NCBI GenBank assembly: GCA_035629335.1 | Contig: DASPIB010000001.1 | Location: 738,473-802,472 of the forward strand | DNA length: 64,000 nt | Source: Verrucomicrobiia bacterium | GTDB taxonomy: Bacteria; Patescibacteriota; Saccharimonadia; Saccharimonadales; Saccharimonadaceae | Reading direction: 5' to 3' | Shown: in pieces, positions 25,159-33,287 of the stretch | Layout of the letters: each line of letters opens with the position of its first letter | Numbering within the stretch: the stretch's first letter is position 1 | Notes under the pieces: generated by a model | What the model saw: only the letters and a program-made list of their open reading frames with translations | Told to the model about the DNA's origin: nothing | Database searches by the model: none | Made by a program: the position numbers and the translations under genes

Positions 25159-27198
25159 ATGAAGCATACCCACGCACAGCATCAGCAGATACATCACCAA
25201 GCCCACGTGAATCACGGCGGGCACAAAGATCACGACAAACACGCCGGACACAACCCAAATATGTTCAAACAGAAATTTTGGCTGAGTCTGCTACTTACTA
25301 TTCCGACCCTTATTTTTTCGCCCACGGTACAAAGCTGGTTTGGCGTGCGCTGGGAGTTTGCGGGCATGGAATACCTGCCGGCCATTTTTGGTACCATTAT
25401 CTTCTTTTACGGCGGATTGGTTTTCCTGAAGAGCGCTAAAGCCGAACTCCAGAGCAAGCAGCCAGGCATGATGACGCTCATTTCTATGGCAATTACAGTG
25501 GCTTTTGGCTATAGCTTAGCCTCAACGCTCGGTGTGGTAGAGGGTATGGATTTTTGGTGGGAACTTGCAACCCTCATAACTATCATGCTGCTGGGGCACT
25601 GGCTTGAGATGGCGTCGGTTATGAACGCCCAAGGTGCGTTAAAAGAATTAGCGAAGCTACTGCCAGATGAAGCTGACCTTGTTACCAAAACCGGAACCGA
25701 AAAAATCGCCGTTAGCGAGCTAAAGCCTGGCGATACTGTACTGGTTCGCCCCGGTGCGCAGGTTCCCGCTGATGGTGAAGTTATAAAAGGTGAGTCAGAT
25801 ATTAACGAATCGCTGTTAACGGGCGAATCGAAGCCGGTAAAAAAGACCGTGAAGGCGAGTGTCATTGGCGGTACCATCAACGGCAGCGGCTCGCTCACCA
25901 TTAAGGTCACGAAAACCGGCAGCCACACCGCACTTGCGGGTATTATGAAGTTGGTCGCCGAAGCACAAAACAGTAAATCGAAAACCCAAATTTTAGCAGA
26001 TAAAGCGGCGTATTGCCTGACTTTTGTGGCGCTAGCGGCGGCGCTCCTTACCTGGATCGGCTGGGCGCTGGCCGGAGAATCGGCTGGCTTTATTCTCGAG
26101 CGGGTGGTGACCGTACTGGTGATTGCCTGCCCGCACGCACTAGGGCTGGCTATTCCACTTGTCACGGCAATCTCAACCAGCAAGGCGGCGAGTAGCGGGC
26201 TGCTGGTTCGACAGCGTATGGCGCTTGAAGCGGCCCGTAATGTAGACGTCATACTATTTGATAAAACCGGCACCCTCACCAAGGGCGAACAAGGCGTGGT
26301 TGCTATCGTGGCCGATGGTGATGAGGAGGAATTATTAGCGCTTGCCGCAGCTGTAGAAAACGAATCCGAACACCCAATCGCCCGCGCAATTGTTAACGCT
26401 GCGAAAGCTAAACGGCTTGCAGTGCCGGAAGTTAGCGGCTTTTCGGCTTTGGCTGGTCGGGGTGCAAAAGCCAAAATCGGCGCAAAAACGGTGTGTGTTG
26501 GTGGCCCGCGCCTGGTTGAAGAGCTTACCGCTAACATGCCAGAGGAAATCAAGAAGGCCGAAAGAACTGCCTCAAAAGACGGTAAAACAGTGGTGTACGT
26601 GATTGTAGCTAAAAAGGTCATTGGTGCAATTATGCTGGCCGACGTCATTCGTGAAGAATCTAAGGAAGCAGTTAAAACACTGCAAGACATGGGCAAGCGT
26701 GTCGCCATGCTCACCGGTGATTCTGCCGGAGTTGCGGCTTGGGTCGCCAAAGAGTTAGGGATTCAGGAATATTTTGCTGAGATATTACCCGAGCATAAAG
26801 CCGAAACAGTCAAGAAATTACAGGCCGATGGCAGCAAGGTCGCCATGATTGGCGATGGTGTAAACGATGCCCCAGCGCTGGCCCAAGCCGACATTGGCGT
26901 TGCTATTGGTGCCGGCACCGATGTCGCAATTGAATCTGCCGGCATTGTGCTCGCCAGCAGCGACCCTCGCGGCGTGGCGAAAATTATAAAACTCTCACAA
27001 GCGACTTATCGCAAGATGCTCCAAAACCTGGCCTGGGCCACAGGCTACAACGCCCTGGCTATTCCACTGGCTGCTGGCGTTACTGCCGGTTTCGGCTTCA
27101 TTCTGTCGCCGGCGCTAGGTGCCGTGCTTATGTCGCTTTCAACTATTGTGGTAGCGGTTAATGCCCAGTTTCTAAGGAAGCTACACCTCTCGGCGTAG
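25159..27198 (+). CDS. copB: CopB-type copper/silver-exporting P1B-ATPase
   Basis: It exports copper or silver from the cytoplasm using ATP. The first 40 residues are His-rich, replacing CxxC metal-binding domains. Next come membrane segments, the actuator motif LLTGES, the membrane metal site CPH at 324-326 (P1B-3 type rather than CPC), phosphorylated Asp368 in DKTGTLTKG, the SEHPIARAI motif and GDGVNDAPALA. The length of 679 residues is normal for CopB. The start is the ATG at 25159. It is co-transcribed with csoR from a CsoR-box promoter. Confidence 0.95.
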   Translation: MKHTHAQHQQIHHQAHVNHGGHKDHDKHAGHNPNMFKQKFWLSLLLTIPTLIFSPTVQSWFGVRWEFAGMEYLPAIFGTIIFFYGGLVFLKSAKAELQSKQPGMMTLISMAITVAFGYSLASTLGVVEGMDFWWELATLITIMLLGHWLEMASVMNAQGALKELAKLLPDEADLVTKTGTEKIAVSELKPGDTVLVRPGAQVPADGEVIKGESDINESLLTGESKPVKKTVKASVIGGTINGSGSLTIKVTKTGSHTALAGIMKLVAEAQNSKSKTQILADKAAYCLTFVALAAALLTWIGWALAGESAGFILERVVTVLVIACPHALGLAIPLVTAISTSKAASSGLLVRQRMALEAARNVDVILFDKTGTLTKGEQGVVAIVADGDEEELLALAAAVENESEHPIARAIVNAAKAKRLAVPEVSGFSALAGRGAKAKIGAKTVCVGGPRLVEELTANMPEEIKKAERTASKDGKTVVYVIVAKKVIGAIMLADVIREESKEAVKTLQDMGKRVAMLTGDSAGVAAWVAKELGIQEYFAEILPEHKAETVKKLQADGSKVAMIGDGVNDAPALAQADIGVAIGAGTDVAIESAGIVLASSDPRGVAKIIKLSQATYRKMLQNLAWATGYNALAIPLAAGVTAGFGFILSPALGAVLMSLSTIVVAVNAQFLRKLHLSA

Positions 27199-27383
27199 AT
27201 AAGTCAAAGCCTCTGCCCGCAACTATGCCCGAAGACCTGTAGGTGTTTAAAGCGTAGCAAAGCTTCGTGCAGCTAAAAAGCAATCACGCAGCTACATGCG
27301 GTCCTGATTATGATAACGCTATTGTGTTTCAAAGTAGTTATAAATACAATAGTAAGAAGCATAAGGGGAATAAGGTAGTAGTT

Positions 27384-29102
27384 ATGGCAAGACTTCCATC
27401 ACCAGGCGGCGACAGCGGCACGTGGGGCAATATACTAAATGATTTTTTAAGTGTTGCTCATAACAACGACGGCACTTTGAAGACAATTGGCGACACCGAA
27501 GTGGGCACACTATCGCAAACTAAAATTACTAATTTGGTAAGTGATTTAGCCGCGACAGAAAAGACAGCAAACAAAGGCCAGGCCGACGGATATGCGGCGC
27601 TTAATGGCGATTCAAAGGTGCCTGCCGTACAATTGGGCGGCACTGGTGGCGATGCAACTAACTTTCTACGCGGCGACAACACCTGGGCGCCTGCGGTTGA
27701 TTCCACGGCGTCACGCTACAAAGGTGAGTGGTCACCTTCAACAGCTTATGCAGTAAATGATATCGTCACCCATCATGGAGAAGGAATATATATCATTACA
27801 ACCGTCCACACCAGCGGTGCTACTTTTAATCTAAGCAACAAAGTGCGGCTCAACGGACGGGCACGTACCTACGATGTTATGGATTACGGCGCCGTAGCAG
27901 ATAACGCAACTGATAACACCGCCGTTTTGAATGAAGTAATTAATAAAGCGGTGCAGGATGGCATTGCTGACGGCACGCATTTTGCCCGAATACATTTTCC
28001 TCCGGGTACATACGTCGTCTCCAGCCCAACAACGAAGGGCGGCGTCGCCAAGGGCAATGCTCAAATCGAAATTCCTTATATACAGACAACGGGTAAAAAG
28101 TTCTCGCTTGTCCTTTCTGGCACCGAAAACGGATCGGCGTTTGCCCACTGGCAGCAAACGACCGAGCAGCGATCGGGCGCAGTAATACGCTCTACTCTAA
28201 CCGGTTTGTCGGCAGACGGTACCTGGGGAGCGCCTTCAATCGTAGGTGGCCCGTCCGTCCCGCAGGGAAGCGGTATGTTTTCGAATATGGTGATTACCGT
28301 CGATGGCATTTCTGTCATGGCGCCACACCAACCAGGCATTATTGGCTGGGATTTTAAATGGATTGCTCAGGCCGTGATTCTTTCGGCCAGCGCTCTAGCT
28401 AACGCAAGCCCTGCCGGTACCCCGTCACTTTCTACATCTCATACAAATGACCTTAGCATCGGTCTGCGCATGCCCGATAATCTCAACAATGACTGCGCCG
28501 TAATTGTCGATTTCTCGTGTGAAGGTTTTTACTATGGCTGCACCTTAGGGGAACATTTAACGGCCCTTCGGTTGGCTCTCATTTACTGCGAAGTAGGTAT
28601 TTACGTTGGTGGGGTAGGTGGCGCATCTTTTCATGGCATCACCATTGTTAACCTCTCCGTAGAAGCTACTCCTATCAATATTCAATGTTTGAATGGGAAT
28701 GGCGGCTCAATACCAATAGATGTCTTAGGCATGCATGTCGAAACTTCGACAGGCTATACCATTGACGATCCTAACAATAATTTTACGGGAACCATTAACT
28801 TTGCCAGTATCGGCAGCAATCCGCCGACTGTGCGCGGCGCAGCGCATTTAAAGATCGTCTCTACAAACCAACCATCGTCGCCCGGGCACAAAACTGCTCC
28901 GGCTGTACCGGCTTCAACGACTTCATTAGTTAACCCCTTCTGGCGAGATGCAGCTGTCACAATTTCAGGTGGCACGGTAACAGAAGTGGCTGTCGACGGT
29001 ACAGCGACGGGTATTACTTCGGGTACGGTTATCGTGCCGAGTGGCAAGGCAATTAAGCTCACGTATTCTTCGGCCCCATCCTGGAACTGGGTGGCGCTGT
29101 AA
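27384..29102 (+). CDS. Beta-helix protein with pectate-lyase-superfamily domain and tail-fibre-like N-terminus
   Basis: The N-terminal 130 residues resemble phage tail-fibre collars (LVSDLAATEKTANKGQADGY, LGGTGGDATNFLRGDNTWAP). A pectate-lyase superfamily beta-helix start follows (YDVMDYGAVADNATDNTAVLN), then Gly/Ser/Asn-rich strand repeats to the end. No signal peptide or anchor is visible, so its route outside, if any, is unknown. The start is the ATG at 27384 with an AAGGTAG sequence upstream; the upstream extension to 27267 has no similarity. A perfect terminator follows. It may be a polysaccharide-binding or -cleaving protein. Confidence 0.75.
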   Translation: MARLPSPGGDSGTWGNILNDFLSVAHNNDGTLKTIGDTEVGTLSQTKITNLVSDLAATEKTANKGQADGYAALNGDSKVPAVQLGGTGGDATNFLRGDNTWAPAVDSTASRYKGEWSPSTAYAVNDIVTHHGEGIYIITTVHTSGATFNLSNKVRLNGRARTYDVMDYGAVADNATDNTAVLNEVINKAVQDGIADGTHFARIHFPPGTYVVSSPTTKGGVAKGNAQIEIPYIQTTGKKFSLVLSGTENGSAFAHWQQTTEQRSGAVIRSTLTGLSADGTWGAPSIVGGPSVPQGSGMFSNMVITVDGISVMAPHQPGIIGWDFKWIAQAVILSASALANASPAGTPSLSTSHTNDLSIGLRMPDNLNNDCAVIVDFSCEGFYYGCTLGEHLTALRLALIYCEVGIYVGGVGGASFHGITIVNLSVEATPINIQCLNGNGGSIPIDVLGMHVETSTGYTIDDPNNNFTGTINFASIGSNPPTVRGAAHLKIVSTNQPSSPGHKTAPAVPASTTSLVNPFWRDAAVTISGGTVTEVAVDGTATGITSGTVIVPSGKAIKLTYSSAPSWNWVAL

Positions 29103-29122
29103 TATCTATACTGCTAGCTACT

Positions 29123-29160
29123 AAAAACCAGTCAGCTTGAGGTTAAGTTGACTGGTTTTT
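29123..29160 (+). terminator. Rho-independent terminator
   Basis: A 12-bp perfect stem (29123-29134 with 29149-29160), extended by about 4 further pairs toward the loop, ends in a T run 20 bases after the beta-helix gene. Confidence 0.85.
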
Positions 29161-29206
29161 AATACGGCCAATTAGGGCAAGACCAGTTTCACATCTACGA
29201 GTAGAA

Positions 29207-29437
29207 TCAGCGGCGTCGCAACAATTTCTTTGCAATTAGAATGGTTGAAGCAATGAGCATTGCGAGGGCGAGCGCAGCCGGAATAATAATTTCGTAGCCA
29301 GTATTAGGTAGAAAACCAACATTTGGTGGCGGCGTAGGAGGAGTGGTAGAAATGGTGCATTCATTATAAGCGCTCTGGCCATACGTATCGCAATTATAGT
29401 TTGCCGCTGCAGCAAGATGTACCAAACTGTGTATCAT
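29207..29437 (-). CDS. Small LPNTG-anchored surface protein, apparently lacking a full signal peptide
   Basis: The 76-residue product has a Cys-containing segment (ANYNCDTYGQSAYNECT), a Pro-rich linker, an LPNTG sorting motif, a hydrophobic segment and a final KKLLRRR, the complete cell-wall sorting signal. Only about 12 residues precede the mature-looking part, and an in-frame stop lies 24 bases upstream of the ATG, so the usual signal peptide appears truncated. A GGGGGAG sequence precedes the ATG at 29437. It is a likely sortase substrate if exported. Confidence 0.65.
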   Translation of the reverse strand: MIHSLVHLAAAANYNCDTYGQSAYNECTISTTPPTPPPNVGFLPNTGYEIIIPAALALAMLIASTILIAKKLLRRR

Positions 29438-29550
29438 AGCTCCCCCGATGACTCGATATTATTGCGAAAACATAACCAATATACTAATATAATAATGGAC
29501 TGAGACATAATGCGCAAACACAATTGAATAGTTGTTGAAGGGGAAGAAGT

Positions 29551-29730
29551 ATGTTTGGATTAGGCGCACCGGAGTTAGTCGTCATTTTAGTAATACTGGT
29601 ATTGCTCTTTGGGGCAAGTAAATTGCCAAAGCTGGCAAAAAGTATTGGTACATCCGCTAGAGAATTGCGTAATAGTATGCGAGACGATGAGCCAAGCCCA
29701 AAGAAACCAGCACCAGAAGAGAAGTCGTAG
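29551..29730 (+). CDS. tatA: Twin-arginine translocase subunit TatA
   Basis: The 59-residue protein has the TatA layout: short periplasmic N-terminus, one membrane helix (LVVILVILVLLF), the hinge FGASKLPKLAKSIG, an amphipathic helix and a charged, Pro-rich tail. The ATG at 29551 is preceded by GAAGGGGAAG. It overlaps tatC by 44 bases in another frame. Confidence 0.93.
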   Translation: MFGLGAPELVVILVILVLLFGASKLPKLAKSIGTSARELRNSMRDDEPSPKKPAPEEKS

Positions 29731-30505
29731 GGCTAACGAAGCCTCCCAGACTTCCACTTTTTCTTCGCATTTAAATGAACTTCGCACCCGCTTATTATTG
29801 ACGGCTTTGGCTTTTCTGCTGGCGTCCGGCTTTGCCTACACACACCAGCAAGAATTGCTCCATGTAATTATGCTGCCCCTGAAAGGGCAAGAATTAATTT
29901 ATTTAACGCCCGGCGGTGGATTTAACCTAATCTTTCAGATTGCGATCTACGCTGGACTCATTGTTTGCTTACCAGTGCTCTTCTATCAACTGTATGCTTT
30001 TATACGCCCGGCGCTGCCGCTCCATGCTCGTCGTTCTTCAGTAAAGTTAATCGCGGCCGTTATTTGCCTTATAACGCTTGGGGTGTTGTATGGTTATTTT
30101 GTTGCAGTTCCGGTTGCGCTTGAGTTTTTGAATAATTTTGCCGGCGATGCCGTTACGCCGTCTTTAACGGCCGATTCCTATCTTCATTTCTTTTTAGCTT
30201 ACATAGCTGGGCTGGCGGTATTATCTTTATTGCCGTTACTACTGTTATTCTGGCACTGGATTCGCCCGCTCAGTCCGGGCGGCCTGTTAAAATCTGAACG
30301 CTGGGTGATTGCGGGGGCGTTTATCGTCGCGGCAATCATTACCCCAACACCTGATGTCGTGAATCAATTAATGATAGCCGGCCCGGTTATCGGGCTTTAC
30401 CAGCTAGGCGTAATGAGCGTTTTGATTTCATTACATCTCAAGAAGTCGAGAAACAAGAAGGCACAATTGCCGCTATCCTCCGCCTCTAAAGAGGGCCTTT
30501 CTTAG
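29687..30505 (+). CDS. tatC: Twin-arginine translocase subunit TatC
   Basis: TatC is the signal-peptide receptor of the Tat pathway, which exports folded proteins. A charged cytoplasmic N-terminus leads to the conserved SSHLNELRTRLL motif, then six membrane segments with the GGGFNLIFQIAIYAGL and FIRPALP regions typical of TatC. The length from the ATG at 29687 is 272 residues. The start lies inside tatA, so the two are translationally linked. A candidate Tat substrate follows immediately. Confidence 0.93.
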   Translation: MSQAQRNQHQKRSRRANEASQTSTFSSHLNELRTRLLLTALAFLLASGFAYTHQQELLHVIMLPLKGQELIYLTPGGGFNLIFQIAIYAGLIVCLPVLFYQLYAFIRPALPLHARRSSVKLIAAVICLITLGVLYGYFVAVPVALEFLNNFAGDAVTPSLTADSYLHFFLAYIAGLAVLSLLPLLLLFWHWIRPLSPGGLLKSERWVIAGAFIVAAIITPTPDVVNQLMIAGPVIGLYQLGVMSVLISLHLKKSRNKKAQLPLSSASKEGLS

Positions 30506-30596
30506 AAAAACAAACCACCCCCAGTCTAGCGGACTCTTAATATAGACACCTCACCCTAAAACGTATATTATAAGCATAAGTACTAAGGGGCAAAGA

Positions 30597-30845
30597 ATGA
30601 AAATAAAACAAGATTTCGAGCAATTATTACGAAAAGATATGGATCGGCGCGATTTTCTGAAACATGTGGGTATTGGCTTTGCGGCGATCCTCGGTATTAC
30701 TGCCATGCTAAAAACGCTGTCGAGCGTTATGTCACCGGGGCCCGAGAGTATCGGCTATGGCTCTAGCACTTACGGTGGCGTGCGCCCGAACACCACTCCT
30801 TCAGGCTCTGCAACTACCTCAAGACAAGGATCAAAATTAGCTTAA
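30597..30845 (+). CDS. Small protein with twin-arginine signal-like N-terminus
   Basis: The 82-residue product contains DRRDFLK (Arg17-Arg18) followed by the hydrophobic stretch VGIGFAAILGITAML, a good twin-arginine signal. The tail is Gly/Ser/Thr-rich with no recognised fold or clear signal-peptidase site, so it may remain as a membrane anchor. It lies 91 bases after tatC, with its own TATTAT-like box and an AAGGGG ribosome-binding site. It is probably a Tat substrate, or an assembly partner for the pathway. Confidence 0.75.
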   Translation: MKIKQDFEQLLRKDMDRRDFLKHVGIGFAAILGITAMLKTLSSVMSPGPESIGYGSSTYGGVRPNTTPSGSATTSRQGSKLA

Positions 30846-30981
30846 GAATAGCTTTATATCAAAGAACTATTCATGTGTGGTGGCTTTGAAGCTATATTGC
30901 ACAATATAATATACATGATATAATCAGTAAGAACCTTAATATCCTAGCCACACGACAAATCATGAGCAGAACGGAGACCGA

Positions 30982-31710
30982 ATGGCCACCCCTGAACAGC
31001 TCAGTCGACTACACGCTCAAGTAAGCGAGCTTGTAACGGGTGTTCATAGTGGGTCGCTTGATCCAGACAGGACACTGGTTGCCCTCCAGGCTATCCTGGA
31101 AACGCGTAATCCAGAGAATATCACTGCTGTAATTTCTGACACTACCAACACGCCTTCATGGTACATCTCTCCTAAACGGCAGCTCGAAAAGGCAGCACAA
31201 CTGTGGCCGGCGGCTGCTCTACCAGCACCACCAGAGCAGTTTGTGCCGCTCACCACTTCAGAAGTGCTGTTGCTCCATGTCCCAGACACGTTCGAGAACC
31301 TCTGGTGCAATATTACGCCACCGCCTGGTTATACCAAACGAAATGGTGGTGCAGGAAGAAAGCGAAAGCTAAACCCTGCTCCCAATATCCGTAGGCATGA
31401 AGAACCAGTGTGGCTGGCCTTCGATCCTGAGCATGGCAAAGGAAAGCCACCGCAAGAACTTTGGGGTAACCCTCGCTTGGCAAGCACAGAAGTTCTGTCA
31501 GCATTGATTCAATTTCCCGATTGGTGTCTTGCGTGGGGCAACAGTGCTTCGCCGCCAAGCCTGAGTGGCTGTCGCTGTCGACGGCTCAGTGTTCCCTTCC
31601 TCGGCCGGAACGATATGTACGGCGAACTAGTTATAGAATACGACTACGTGCAGATTGGAAGAGAAAAGCTTAACAACCACGCCTCGCCGTCAGTTAGGAA
31701 GTGCGATTGA
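30982..31710 (+). CDS. Hypothetical protein, 242 residues
   Basis: No family is recognised. The N-terminal 70 residues are helical; the rest contains many Pro and Trp and three Cys in a CRCRR cluster region near residue 200, which might bind metal. A CGGAGA sequence precedes the ATG. Two TATAAT-like boxes lie in 30903-30922. There is no membrane segment. Confidence 0.65.
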   Translation: MATPEQLSRLHAQVSELVTGVHSGSLDPDRTLVALQAILETRNPENITAVISDTTNTPSWYISPKRQLEKAAQLWPAAALPAPPEQFVPLTTSEVLLLHVPDTFENLWCNITPPPGYTKRNGGAGRKRKLNPAPNIRRHEEPVWLAFDPEHGKGKPPQELWGNPRLASTEVLSALIQFPDWCLAWGNSASPPSLSGCRCRRLSVPFLGRNDMYGELVIEYDYVQIGREKLNNHASPSVRKCD

Positions 31711-31809
31711 TAAAAAGGTTCTGGGTCGCTGGGAGTGTGATGTGTATAATTACATCTCCTCCCAGCACCACACCTCTTTTGTATTTATTTTGATATTGTA
31801 TAATAATAG

Positions 31810-31950
31810 TTGTTGACTACTAAAGAAAGGTGGGCAGTGGGGCTTGGGGTTCTTGGGTTTATCATAGTTACCACTGCCGTTTGGTTGGCAGCTATGTACC
31901 GGATTAAGCCATACACATTGTACATGCTTCATCGGGAATTGGCTGTCTAG
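31810..31950 (+). CDS. Small single-pass membrane protein, leaderless TTG start proposed
   Basis: A 46-residue frame has a charged N-terminus (TTKERW), one hydrophobic segment (VGLGVLGFIIVTTAVWLAAMY) and a basic C-terminus (RIKPYTLYMLHRE). A consensus TATAAT at 31799-31804 would start transcription at or next to the TTG at 31810 or 31813. It is supported by its protein-like composition and promoter, not by homology. The rest of the 31711-32084 gap shows nothing else. Confidence 0.45.
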   Translation: MLTTKERWAVGLGVLGFIIVTTAVWLAAMYRIKPYTLYMLHRELAV

Positions 31951-32084
31951 CGTTGGGCTATATCCACGCCGTTGTCTGAGAACTCTCGTGTCAATAGCGT
32001 ACCTTCTTGCGGAGAAATCATTCGCAAAGAGTGGTACGCCTAAAAGTCATTTTTTTATTAAAACCTATATCATGAAGGTATTAT

Positions 32085-32774
32085 TTAATAATTCATCTCG
32101 GAGTAACTAGGGTAGAAGTCTTGCTTCAACTGGCTGGACGGTAAGCCAGCCCCTTCAAGCTCTTTCCCAAGCGCAGTGACCATCATGGTTGGACCAGAAA
32201 CATACACCAAGGATTTATTGAGGTTTGGCGCTAACTTTGCCAATTTAGCCACATTCAACGGCTCGCCCACGACGTAATCTACTGTAAAGTGTGGATCGTT
32301 TGCGGCGTAATTATCAAATTCTTCCTTAAAAACAATATCGTGGGTGCGATTGCCGTATAGCAGATGCACCGCCAGCGACGAACCTTCATGCGCTCGTTGC
32401 CGCAAAATAGTACGAAAGGCTGTAATTCCTATGCCGCCAGCCACAAATATGAGCGGCGAGGTGGTGTCTTGCCACACAAAGTTGCCATGCGGCTGATCGA
32501 GTAACGGTAGCTTGCCGCCAATTGGCAGTGCCGCTAATGCCCGTTTAAAAGAACTGTCGGTGAGTCGGGTGGTGATTTGGATAATTCCTTCATAGGGCGC
32601 CGATGAAATTGTAAACCAGCGTTTCGTACCCTTGCCATCTGGCTGATCGTGCGGCAGTTCAACGCTCATATATTGCCCAGCGATCCACTGTACTGGTTGG
32701 TCTGCCACAAAACGAAAGGCCCACACATCGGCTATAAGGTGTGCTTTTTCTTTGAGTGTCAGCGTGGTTAGCAT
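32085..32774 (-). CDS. FAD/NAD(P)H ferredoxin reductase-like oxidoreductase
   Basis: The 229-residue protein has the two-domain FNR layout. An FAD-binding barrel carries RWFTISSAP, and a nucleotide-binding domain has the glycine motif FVAGGIGITAF and a late YVSGPTMMV (the C-G-P-like position). No iron-sulphur domain is fused. The electron acceptor is unknown. The ATG at 32774 has an AAAGGAG site. Confidence 0.88.
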   Translation of the reverse strand: MLTTLTLKEKAHLIADVWAFRFVADQPVQWIAGQYMSVELPHDQPDGKGTKRWFTISSAPYEGIIQITTRLTDSSFKRALAALPIGGKLPLLDQPHGNFVWQDTTSPLIFVAGGIGITAFRTILRQRAHEGSSLAVHLLYGNRTHDIVFKEEFDNYAANDPHFTVDYVVGEPLNVAKLAKLAPNLNKSLVYVSGPTMMVTALGKELEGAGLPSSQLKQDFYPSYSEMNY

Positions 32775-32880
32775 CGTTTACTCCTTTAGTTTTTGCTTTT
32801 TGGATAAGGTTAAATTGACGGTGGTGATGATATCAAGTACATTGATTATACAATACCGCCAACCACAAAAAGGGGACACC

Positions 32881-33276
32881 ATGCAGCTAATCGATAGCCT
32901 AAAAATGTTCAGCATCACCGTGAGCGACATGAAAAAGTCAAAGGCGTTTTACGCCGACGCGCTCGGCCTAAAGATCACTCAAGACTATCGCGAAGACGAC
33001 GACAATTGGTGGGTGACCTTAGAATTCCCCAGTGGTGGCGCCGCGATCACCTTGGGTAAGGCCGCAAAATATGGTGCCGATGAACCCCTAAAACCTGGGA
33101 TGATAGGCATGTACCTTACCACCACTAACCTTGAAGCTACCCGGGGTGAGCTCAGCAAAAAAGGCGTCAAAGTGAGCGAAATTATGGACGACCTCTTTGG
33201 CCCAGGCTCGGGCACGCAGTTTATAAGCATCGAGGACCCAGACGGCAACGCTATAAACGTACTGCAAGAATCGTAA
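32881..33276 (+). CDS. VOC-superfamily (glyoxalase/bleomycin-resistance-like) protein
   Basis: The 131-residue protein has the paired beta-alpha-beta-beta-beta modules of the vicinal-oxygen-chelate fold: FSITVSDMKKSKAFYADALGL opens the first and MYLTTTNLEATRGEL the second, closing with IEDPDGNAINV. The final acidic motif is the typical metal position. The substrate is unknown. The ATG at 32881 has an AAAAGGGG site. Confidence 0.85.
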   Translation: MQLIDSLKMFSITVSDMKKSKAFYADALGLKITQDYREDDDNWWVTLEFPSGGAAITLGKAAKYGADEPLKPGMIGMYLTTTNLEATRGELSKKGVKVSEIMDDLFGPGSGTQFISIEDPDGNAINVLQES

Positions 33277-33287
33277 GATTATAAACC

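Noticed and set aside
25509-26750. 413-residue minus-strand frame
   Set aside because: It is the antisense shadow of copB, Ser/Ala/Thr-rich and without motifs.
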